From positions 1 to 8,068 of the forward strand of contig CAMPJQ010000104.1 of NCBI GenBank assembly GCA_946886925.1: a stretch of DNA of 8,068 bases, in the 5' to 3' direction. The notes under the pieces are model-generated. The model had not been told where the DNA came from. It was given only the letters and a program-made list of their open reading frames with translations, and searched no databases. Shown piece after piece: positions 1 to 5,677 of the stretch. The DNA comes from an uncultured Terrimonas sp. (GTDB lineage Bacteria > Bacteroidota > Bacteroidia > Chitinophagales > Chitinophagaceae). Made by a program: the position numbers and the translations under genes. Within the stretch, counting starts at the first letter, position 1, and the number at the start of each line of letters is the position of its first letter.

Positions 1-6
1 AGGATT

Positions 7-55
7 AACAGGTTAAGCATGGAATTTGCTTTTACATTTGTTGATGTAACCTGTT
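7..55. repeat. Inverted repeat around the promoter region of the PBP gene
   Basis: Two perfect 9-base arms, AACAGGTTA (7-15) and TAACCTGTT (47-55), are separated by 31 bases. The arms flank the TACATTTG promoter box at 33-40, and their centres lie 40 bases apart, close to four helical turns. The loop is long for an intrinsic terminator and no U-tract follows, so a protein-binding site is a reasonable reading. A chance repeat, or the end of an element belonging to the gene left of the window, cannot be excluded. Confidence 0.35.
33..40 (+). promoter_or_regulatory. Candidate Bacteroidota -7 promoter box (TACATTTG)
   Basis: TACATTTG matches the Bacteroidota -7 consensus TAnnTTTG exactly. It would place the transcription start near 47, leaving a leader of roughly 30-40 bases before the PBP start codon. 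The matching upstream -33 element is weak (TTAA at 13-16 rather than TTTG). The call therefore rests on one exact box and its position. Confidence 0.4.
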
Positions 56-83
56 TAGATATTATTCATCATAAGTGCAAAAT

Positions 84-2477
84 ATGACAAAGGCAGTAAA
101 ATATTTCTGGAGAATTTTCTTTATTGGGCTTGGCTTTTCGGTTTTATTTCTCCTGCTAATTTCATGGGGTGTTTTTGGTAAACTTCCCTCATTATCCGAA
201 CTGGAAAATCCTTCCATTCTTTCTGCCTCGGAAGTATTTGCCGCCGATGGAAGACTCATGGGTAAGTATCTTATAATAGACAGAACCAATGTACCCTATA
301 GTGAAATTTCACCCAATGTAATTAATGCATTGGTAGCTACAGAAGATGAAAGGTTTTACAAACATTCAGGTATTGATCCCAGGAGCCTGGGAAGAGCCAT
401 TTTCTTTTTTGGCAGTGAAGGCGGCGCAAGTACCATCACGCAGCAACTGGCAAAGAATATGCTGGGCCAGGGAAGCAAAAACACCATAGCCAGGGTTATT
501 GAAAAATTAAAGGAGATGATTGTGGCTATTAAGCTTGAGCGGAATTTCACAAAGGAGGAGATCCTGGCGCTTTATCTTAATACCGTTGAATACAGTGATC
601 ACGTATATGGCATACGAAATGCCTCGCGTACTTTTTTTCAGAAAGACGCATTCCGGCTTAATGTTGCAGAATCTGCCGTGCTGGTAGGGATGCTTAAAGC
701 TACGGGCACGTATAATCCCCGGGTAAATCCCAAACAGGCATTAGACAGAAGAAATACCGTAATAGATCAAATGGTTCGCAATAACTATTTACCTGTGGCA
801 GAGGCCAATAAAATTAAGCTGGTACCCATAAAGCTTGACTATGAAAAAATGAATCAAAACACAAACCTGGCCCCTTATTTCATTGATGTATTGCGAAATG
901 ATGTTCGCCAATGGTGTAAGGATCATAAGAATCCCAAAACGGGGGAAGCATATAATATCTATAAAGATGGTTTGAAAATTTACACCACCATTGATCCCAG
1001 GATGCAGCTATACGCCGAAATGGCCGTGGCGAGGCATATGCCCAATCTGCAAAAAGTGTTTAACGGGCAAAAGAATATTAAAGACGGGAGTGTATGGAAA
1101 ACGAAGGACGGGAAAGCCATACTGGAAAGAGCAATGAAAAACAGTGAACGCTGGCGGAGTTTATCAGATGATGGTGTAAAGGAAGCTGAAATCCGGAAAT
1201 CATTTAATGTAAAAGTGCCTATGAAGGTATTTGCATGGAATAATAAACGGGAAAAAGATACCACGATGACGCCGATGGATTCTATCAAATATCATAAACA
1301 AATGCTGCAGGCTTCTTTTCTGTTAACCGATCCGTTAACCGGCGAAGTGAAAGCATGGGTAGGTGGTATAGACTTTAAAACCTACAAATTCGACCACGTT
1401 AATTATAATACAAAACGGCAGGTTGGTTCTACATTTAAACCACTGTTGTATACCCTGGCTATTATGAACGGTTATACGCCGGAAACACCCGTGCCGGTGG
1501 ATCCCGTTGACCTGGGTGGCAAATTGATCGGCGATAAAAAATATTCCGGAACACGTCCTTTGAATTATTGCCTGGCGGCTTCTATCAATCCTGCTGCAGC
1601 AAATCTCATGAATGCAATAGGGGTGAACCGAATGGTTGATTTTGCAAAGCAATGTGGCATTACCAGTAAAATTCCTCCTTATCCTTCCATTGCACTGGGC
1701 TCTGCTGATATTTCATTAATTGAAATGGTTAGTGCGTACAGTATGTTTCCCGCGGGAGGAATGAATACCAAACCTATTTATATTTCACGTATAGAAGACC
1801 GCAACGGTAATGTACTGCAATCTTTTACTACTTCTCACACGGAGGTAATCAATGAATCGGATGCGTATATTATGACGAGAATGATGCAGGGGGTAGTTGA
1901 TTTTGGAACAGGACGTTCGATTCGCAGTGCTTACGGCATTACCAGTGAAATTGCCGGTAAAACAGGTACTACAAACAATAATGCCGACGGATGGTTTATT
2001 GGATTTACACCCCAGTTGCTCGGCGGTGCGTGGGTAGGCGCAGACGATCCTATTTTACGTATTGCTAATAATTATGTAGGACAGGGTGCACAAATGGCTA
2101 TGCCCATATGGGCCTATTTTTTCCAGGAAGTGTATAAAGACAAAACGCTGGGTATAGACCGTAATGCAAGGTTTGTACAACCCGAAAGTTTTAAAAATGA
2201 AATGATATACGACTGGACCGATCCTTCCATGTCGGATACGCCCATACTTGAAGGAGAAAATTCCGGGGGAGACGGCAGCCAGTATATTGATGTGCCGGTA
2301 AGTGATGGAAGAGAAAAAGTAACGACAGAATCGCAGCTTAACGAAGAAGAAAGAAAAATTCTGGAAGAGGCAAAGAACGCCAATAAAAAAAAGGATAAGC
2401 TGGAACCAGATTCAACAGACAAAAAAAAGAAGGGTTTCTTCAGGAGACTTTTTGGAGGTAAGAAAAAGAAAGATTAA
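84..2477 (+). CDS. mrcA: Class A penicillin-binding protein (PBP1A-type, bifunctional transglycosylase/transpeptidase)
   Basis: This enzyme polymerises lipid II into glycan strands and cross-links the stem peptides, anchored in the inner membrane with its domains in the periplasm. Numbered from the ATG at 84 (797 aa), a short cytoplasmic N-terminus and one membrane segment (about 8-32) come first. The GT51 domain follows, with EDERFYKHSG (catalytic Glu87), GGASTITQQLAKN (113-125), a probable second acid at Glu144 and an ILALYLN motif near 160-166. The transpeptidase domain (about 410-690) carries all three motifs: STFK (Ser449/Lys452), SIN (500-502) and KTGT (626-629). A region of about 100 residues sits between the two domains. 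The C-terminus is a charged tail ending in two KKKK clusters around GFFRRLFG. A GTG at 75 is an alternative in-frame start; ATG is preferred as the commoner codon. It is the first of three co-directional envelope genes. All catalytic motifs are intact, so the function is secure; the gene symbol is by analogy. Confidence 0.96.
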   Translation: MTKAVKYFWRIFFIGLGFSVLFLLLISWGVFGKLPSLSELENPSILSASEVFAADGRLMGKYLIIDRTNVPYSEISPNVINALVATEDERFYKHSGIDPRSLGRAIFFFGSEGGASTITQQLAKNMLGQGSKNTIARVIEKLKEMIVAIKLERNFTKEEILALYLNTVEYSDHVYGIRNASRTFFQKDAFRLNVAESAVLVGMLKATGTYNPRVNPKQALDRRNTVIDQMVRNNYLPVAEANKIKLVPIKLDYEKMNQNTNLAPYFIDVLRNDVRQWCKDHKNPKTGEAYNIYKDGLKIYTTIDPRMQLYAEMAVARHMPNLQKVFNGQKNIKDGSVWKTKDGKAILERAMKNSERWRSLSDDGVKEAEIRKSFNVKVPMKVFAWNNKREKDTTMTPMDSIKYHKQMLQASFLLTDPLTGEVKAWVGGIDFKTYKFDHVNYNTKRQVGSTFKPLLYTLAIMNGYTPETPVPVDPVDLGGKLIGDKKYSGTRPLNYCLAASINPAAANLMNAIGVNRMVDFAKQCGITSKIPPYPSIALGSADISLIEMVSAYSMFPAGGMNTKPIYISRIEDRNGNVLQSFTTSHTEVINESDAYIMTRMMQGVVDFGTGRSIRSAYGITSEIAGKTGTTNNNADGWFIGFTPQLLGGAWVGADDPILRIANNYVGQGAQMAMPIWAYFFQEVYKDKTLGIDRNARFVQPESFKNEMIYDWTDPSMSDTPILEGENSGGDGSQYIDVPVSDGREKVTTESQLNEEERKILEEAKNANKKKDKLEPDSTDKKKKGFFRRLFGGKKKKD

Positions 2478-2524
2478 TCGCACCGTAAATTCGTAATTCC
2501 GGTAATATCAGAATTTTTGCAACA

Positions 2525-3658
2525 ATGTATTATTTCTTCATAAGAACTGTTCGTTTTTTTCTTCTCTTTTTATTGTTCTTTGGTACATGTGCAGGTATAT
2601 TTGCGCAGGACAATCAGGATAAACCGGGGAGTAAGCCCGGTTTTTATCAAAAGCAAATGCTGCAATTGCAGCAAAGTATCCAGCACTATTTTTATGATTC
2701 CGCATCCGGTTTCTACCGTGAAAGCATATATCCGGAGGAGAATAAGAATCCCGCTTCCTACCTGTGGCCCCTATGCGCGTTATTGCAGGCCAATAATGAG
2801 ATAGATAAAGTAATACCCGCCAATCAGCGTTTATTTGATTCCACTTTTTCGCTTATCCGTAGATATTATGATACTTCAGCTCCCGCTCCGGGTTATGCAT
2901 CTTATATCCCTGATCTTGGAGGCGGAGACCGGTTTTACGACGACAATCAATGGATTGGTATTGCATTGATGGATGCATATAAGCGCTCAGGCAAAGCAGC
3001 TTATTTAAAGGATAGTAAAGAAATTTACCGGTTTATGATGACGGCCGACGATACGGCAGCGGGCGGCGGGTTATATTGGCAGGAAGGCAAGCTAAGTTCT
3101 AAAAACACTTGTGCAAACGGACCGGGAATTATACTCGCCCTGCAATTGTATAAGGCAACTGCAAATAAGAAATACCAGGATACTGCTTTGATGCTCTATA
3201 ATTGGGTGAACAGGCATTTGCAGGCTCCATCGGGATTGTACTTTGATAACATATCTACCACAACCGGCAAGGTGGATGAGAAAAAATATTCTTACAATAC
3301 CGGCACCATGATGCAATCGGGCCTTTACTTATATGAAGTTACCAATGATCCTCGTTATCTTAACGCAGTTATAGCGGTGGGTGACTCAGCTATGCATTAT
3401 TTTTTAGATTCCGGAAAGTTCAGGGACGGCTATTGGTTTAATGCGGTATTGCTTAGAGCTTACCAGCATTTACTCCTGCATGTTAAAGATTTGAAGTACA
3501 TCAGGGCTTTCAAAAAATGCACTGATCATGCTTTACTCCAAAACAAAAACAGCGGGGAGTTAATGGAAAATAAAAAGGTTATTGATTTGGTTGGGCAGGC
3601 CGGTATGCTGGAAATACTGGCACGGTTAGCCTGGCTTGAAAAAGAATATTCGTTGTAG
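2525..3658 (+). CDS. Secreted glycoside hydrolase, GH76-like (alpha-1,6-mannanase family)
   Basis: The protein has 377 residues. It begins with a signal peptide (hydrophobic residues 5-26, likely cut after Ala27 in GIFA/QD). The Cys at 22 lacks a proper lipobox, so it should be soluble in the periplasm or outside the cell. The body has the rhythm of an (alpha/alpha)6 toroid. GH76-type motifs appear in order: FYDDNQW (Asp139-Asp140, where GH76 enzymes carry their catalytic Asp pair), an ALMDAY helix, GGGLYWQ (180-186), a KNTCANGPGIILALQLY segment (193-209), GLYFDNI (237-243) and YSYNTGTMMQSGLYLYE (255-271). GH76 members cleave alpha-1,6-mannan, but the substrate here is not shown by sequence, and related toroid families are possible. 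It lies 47 bases after the PBP gene and 42 before the YdcF-family gene, with no sugar-uptake (SusC/SusD) genes in view. A role on an envelope or capsular glycan is inference. Confidence 0.75.
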   Translation: MYYFFIRTVRFFLLFLLFFGTCAGIFAQDNQDKPGSKPGFYQKQMLQLQQSIQHYFYDSASGFYRESIYPEENKNPASYLWPLCALLQANNEIDKVIPANQRLFDSTFSLIRRYYDTSAPAPGYASYIPDLGGGDRFYDDNQWIGIALMDAYKRSGKAAYLKDSKEIYRFMMTADDTAAGGGLYWQEGKLSSKNTCANGPGIILALQLYKATANKKYQDTALMLYNWVNRHLQAPSGLYFDNISTTTGKVDEKKYSYNTGTMMQSGLYLYEVTNDPRYLNAVIAVGDSAMHYFLDSGKFRDGYWFNAVLLRAYQHLLLHVKDLKYIRAFKKCTDHALLQNKNSGELMENKKVIDLVGQAGMLEILARLAWLEKEYSL

Positions 3659-3700
3659 TGCACCGGCTTTCTATTGCTTTGCTTTAACCGTTGTTTTTGT

Positions 3701-4369
3701 ATGCATAAAATTATTTTATTTGTACTCCCTTTCGCAATGACGCTTGGTGTGATGTCCTGCAGTTATTCGGTCAAAGCAACCCGCCAATTGTTACAAAAAG
3801 CTGAAAGCAGCGGACCGTTTGATATAATTATTGTTCCCGGTAATCCTTTTGAAGACGGCAAATGGAATCGCACAATGAAGGGAAGGGTCTACTGGTCTAA
3901 ATACCTGTTTGATAAAGGGATTGCCAAAAATATCATGTATTCCGGCTCAGCAGTATATACGGCTTATTATGAAGCAGAAATAATGGCGATGTATGCAAAA
4001 GCCATTGGTATCCCCGCAAAAAATATTTATACGGAAACAATGGCAGAGCACAGCACCGAGAATGCATATTATGGATATAAAAAAGCACAGCAACTGGGCT
4101 TTGAACGTGTAGCGCTCGCTTCCGATCCTTTTCAAACAAAACTATTGAGGCGCTATGTTCGCAAAAAAGTAAATGCAGAAATGGCTCTCATTCCAATGGT
4201 GATAGATACAATGAAAGCCATTGAACCGGCAATGATTGATCCTGATATAAACGAGCGGGCAGCTTTTAAGCCCAATTTTATTTCAATTAAAAAGCGGGAG
4301 AGCTTCTGGAAAAGATTGAGGGGAACACTTCGCGGAAATATAGACACAACGGCTTACGGGGCTAAGTGA
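3701..4369 (+). CDS. YdcF/SanA-family (DUF218) lipoprotein
   Basis: Numbered from the ATG at 3701 (222 aa), residues 1-20 form a lipoprotein signal peptide ending in the lipobox VMSC, so Cys20 should be lipidated. The in-frame TTG at 3674 would put nine polar and Cys-rich residues ahead of that signal and is less likely. The DUF218 fold follows (about 39-170): DIIIVPGN (41-48), a conserved Arg in the GRVYWSKYLFDKGI stretch, MYSGSAV (79-85), EAEIMAMYAKAIGIP, then EHSTENA (116-122) and ASDPFQTKLLRR (140-151). In DUF218 proteins the last motif usually reads like a 'T-x-x-x-H' turn; here the His is replaced by Gln145. Family members such as SanA and ElyC in E. coli affect envelope integrity and lipid-carrier or peptidoglycan steps, but their chemistry is unsettled. 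Sitting behind the PBP and GH76-like genes, an envelope role is plausible. The C-terminal 50 residues are basic and not part of the core domain. Confidence 0.82.
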   Translation: MHKIILFVLPFAMTLGVMSCSYSVKATRQLLQKAESSGPFDIIIVPGNPFEDGKWNRTMKGRVYWSKYLFDKGIAKNIMYSGSAVYTAYYEAEIMAMYAKAIGIPAKNIYTETMAEHSTENAYYGYKKAQQLGFERVALASDPFQTKLLRRYVRKKVNAEMALIPMVIDTMKAIEPAMIDPDINERAAFKPNFISIKKRESFWKRLRGTLRGNIDTTAYGAK

Positions 4370-4448
4370 CCGGCAAAATACAGTCGCTCTATCCACAATC
4401 CGTCAATATTGCTTAATGAATTAAAGTGATCCGCCCGATTGAATAAAA

Positions 4449-4473
4449 AAAAGTGCATGCTATATGCACTTTT
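4449..4473. terminator. Bidirectional intrinsic terminator between convergent genes
   Basis: A perfect 10-base stem (AAAAGTGCAT at 4449-4458 with ATGCACTTTT at 4464-4473) closes a 5-base loop. An A-run at 4445-4452 becomes a U-tract on the - strand, making this a strong terminator for the small membrane protein gene ending at 4495. On the + strand the U's are shorter (four T's, then CC), giving weaker termination of the PBP/GH76/YdcF block that ends at 4369. Confidence 0.85.
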
Positions 4474-4494
4474 CCTTACCTTAAAATGATCTAT

Positions 4495-4776
4495 CTATTC
4501 CCGCACTTCGGTTGTGGTTATTTCCTTAACATTTCCATAATCGTCTTTTACAACAGTAGTTGTTTTACGCCTCGAACTGCTTCCACTAAAAAGAAAGATC
4601 AGTAACAGCAAAATGGCGCCACCGGCAACCCACATCCAGTTTCTGCCAAACCATGAGCTCACCTCCTGTTCACTTATTTCCATTTTCTCCTGGGCAACGA
4701 TTACCATGGGCGGCATGGAAAATAACAAAAATGTTCCAATATAATTGATAAGCCGCTTAAGCATGAAATGTTTCAT
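4495..4776 (-). CDS. Small membrane protein of unknown function with signal peptide
   Basis: The reading frame stays open up to 4917, but the ATG at 4776 gives a protein of 93 residues that begins directly with a signal-like segment (MKHFMLKRLI, then hydrophobic residues to VIVA/QE, cut after about Ala28). A second ATG at 4764 is also possible. A short acidic stretch (EKMEISEQEV) follows, then a membrane helix at about 46-64 (WMWVAGGAILLLLIFLF). The hydrophilic tail (65-93) starts SGSSSRRK and contains TTTVVKDDYGN and ITTTEVRE. The basic residues after the helix suggest the tail faces the cytoplasm and the short acidic stretch the periplasm. I do not recognise the family. The compact signal-plus-helix layout and the clean terminator downstream support a real gene. 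It is divergent from the DUF4142 gene and shares a 266-base intergenic region with it. Confidence 0.7.
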   Translation of the reverse strand: MKHFMLKRLINYIGTFLLFSMPPMVIVAQEKMEISEQEVSSWFGRNWMWVAGGAILLLLIFLFSGSSSRRKTTTVVKDDYGNVKEITTTEVRE

Positions 4777-4883
4777 ATAATAATGTTTTAATGAATAATA
4801 TAAAACTGTGTCAATAAATGAGCCATCCTCCCATACAGTTGAAATAAATTGCTTGTCAGGCAGTAGCGTGTTGTGAAATTCAC

Positions 4884-4913
4884 CGAAACCGTGTATGATT
4901 TTCCCCGGTTTCG
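4884..4913. repeat. Inverted repeat in the divergent intergenic region
   Basis: Perfect 8-base arms, CGAAACCG (4884-4891) and CGGTTTCG (4906-4913), are separated by 14 bases. The repeat lies about 108 bases upstream of the - strand small membrane gene and 130 upstream of the DUF4142 gene. It could be a regulator site or an RNA hairpin; no U-tract follows on either strand. Apart from this, the dyad at 4983-5012 and AT-rich sequence near 4777-4810, I see nothing else in the 4777-5042 gap. Confidence 0.4.
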
Positions 4914-4982
4914 TCAAAACTCAGCCGGCTATGAAAATATTGCAGGAAGATGTCAATCATACAATAGGTGTCCCCCATTGGC

Positions 4983-5012
4983 GTAATGGCACGAAATTTT
5001 CGATACCATTAC
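4983..5012. promoter_or_regulatory. Nested dyad, candidate operator ahead of the DUF4142 gene
   Basis: Two concentric inverted repeats share nearly the same centre (about 4997). The outer arms are GTAATGG (4983-4989) and CCATTAC (5006-5012). The inner arms are CGAAA (4992-4996) and TTTCG (4998-5002), with one base between them. The inner spacing is too tight for a stable RNA hairpin with all five pairs, and there is no U-tract, so a double-stranded protein-binding site is more likely than a terminator. It ends 30 bases before the ATG at 5043, where a promoter would be expected. No exact TAnnTTTG box is present; GCTTTG at 5018-5023 is a partial match. Confidence 0.45.
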
Positions 5013-5042
5013 AGAATGCTTTGAGACTTTTAAATGCATGTT

Positions 5043-5621
5043 ATGAAAAAAAAACTATTTGCACTCATAGCTATTGCTATAGCATTCACCTCCTGTGATA
5101 ATAGTCCGCGAAAGCATATCGCTGAGAAAGCAGATTCAGCTAATGATGCAAATTATGATGACGACCTCAAACAGGATACATCGCCTGTTGATAGAAAAAG
5201 CAATGATTTCCTTGTAAATGCTCTGAATGACGGACTGGCTGAAATGCAGCTTGCGAAACTGGCGAAGGAAAAAGCGATAAGCAGTAACGTAAAGGATTAT
5301 GCAGATATGATAATGAATGATCACGGCGTTCTGAACGACCAGTTAAAGGCCATCTCTTCAGGATTGCATGTTGTGCTTCCTCCCCCGCTGAATGAAGAAA
5401 TGCAAACTAAATTACGATCGCTGAATAAGCATACAGGGAAAGATTTTGATAAGGATTTACTGGTTATAATGATCAGCAATCATAAAAAAGTGATTCAATT
5501 GTTTGAACATGCATCAAAGGAGGTAAATAATGCAGAAGTAAAAATGCTTATTGATAACGCTTTGCCTCAGTTAATGAAACACCTCGATTCTGCCAGGGCG
5601 CTCAAAAAAATGTATAAGTAA
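5043..5621 (+). CDS. DUF4142-domain lipoprotein
   Basis: Read from the ATG at 5043 (192 aa), the protein opens with MKKK and a hydrophobic run to FTSC, so Cys18 is the probable lipidation site. The ATG at 5034 would only add MHV and is less likely. After an acidic, low-complexity linker (about 19-50; NYDDDLKQD), the DUF4142 domain fills 55-188. It is a helical bundle with the family landmarks DGLAEMQLAKLA (63-74, Glu67), MIMNDH (89-94), a PPPLN segment near 113-117, GKDFDKDLL (132-140), MISNHKKVIQLFEHA (143-157) and ALPQLMKHLDSAR (173-185). DUF4142 proteins are predicted ferritin-like four-helix bundles; the spaced Glu, Asp-His and His residues fit that fold. Their function is not established, although many are exported and some are linked to stress conditions. 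It is a single-gene unit: divergent promoter region upstream, candidate terminator at 5628-5664 downstream, and a convergent transporter gene beyond. Confidence 0.88.
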   Translation: MKKKLFALIAIAIAFTSCDNSPRKHIAEKADSANDANYDDDLKQDTSPVDRKSNDFLVNALNDGLAEMQLAKLAKEKAISSNVKDYADMIMNDHGVLNDQLKAISSGLHVVLPPPLNEEMQTKLRSLNKHTGKDFDKDLLVIMISNHKKVIQLFEHASKEVNNAEVKMLIDNALPQLMKHLDSARALKKMYK

Positions 5622-5627
5622 AACACT

Positions 5628-5664
5628 AAGGCAAACAGTTTAGATGAAACCTTGCTTTGTTTTA
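5628..5664 (+). terminator. Candidate terminator after the DUF4142 gene
   Basis: AAGGCAA (5628-5634) pairs with TTGCTTT (5652-5658) through seven pairs, one of them G-U. An inner stem GTTT/AAAC (5638-5641/5647-5650) closes a 5-base loop. The hairpin is followed by GTTTTA. It starts seven bases after the DUF4142 stop codon. Seen from the other strand, the A-rich left flank (TAAAACA) could also act for the convergent MATE gene. The internal loop and short T-run make it a moderate candidate only. Confidence 0.45.
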
Positions 5665-5677
5665 GCCACTGCTGAGG

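Noticed and set aside
1..87. Frame open from the left edge to a TGA at 85-87, overlapping the ATG at 84 in the ATGA style of coupled genes
   Set aside because: The 28 readable residues have no recognisable character and the region contains a promoter box and an inverted repeat, so I could not support an upstream gene end. Sequence left of the window would decide.
1335..1652. Long antisense open frame inside the PBP gene
   Set aside because: It lies wholly within an intact, motif-complete coding region on the other strand and encodes no recognisable protein.
2511..2519. AATTTTTG close to the -7 consensus just before the GH76-like gene
   Set aside because: One consensus base is wrong, no -33 partner is visible, and the transcript would start at the start codon. 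Read-through from the PBP gene is simpler.
4777..4860. TTGACA on the - strand followed by AT-rich sequence, resembling a sigma-70 promoter
   Set aside because: Bacteroidota primary promoters use TTTG/TAnnTTTG elements, and no good -10 lies at 17 bases. It is not strong enough to annotate.
4777..4917. N-terminal extension of the small membrane protein frame (47 further codons on the - strand)
   Set aside because: The extra residues resemble no domain, would bury the signal peptide inside the protein, and fall in the AT-rich region containing an inverted repeat. The ATG at 4776 starts directly at the signal segment.
4895..5098. Open frame of 67 codons on the + strand across the intergenic region
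   Set aside because: It overlaps the start of the DUF4142 gene in another frame, carries no recognisable motif, and spans the nested dyad. It is best read as chance.
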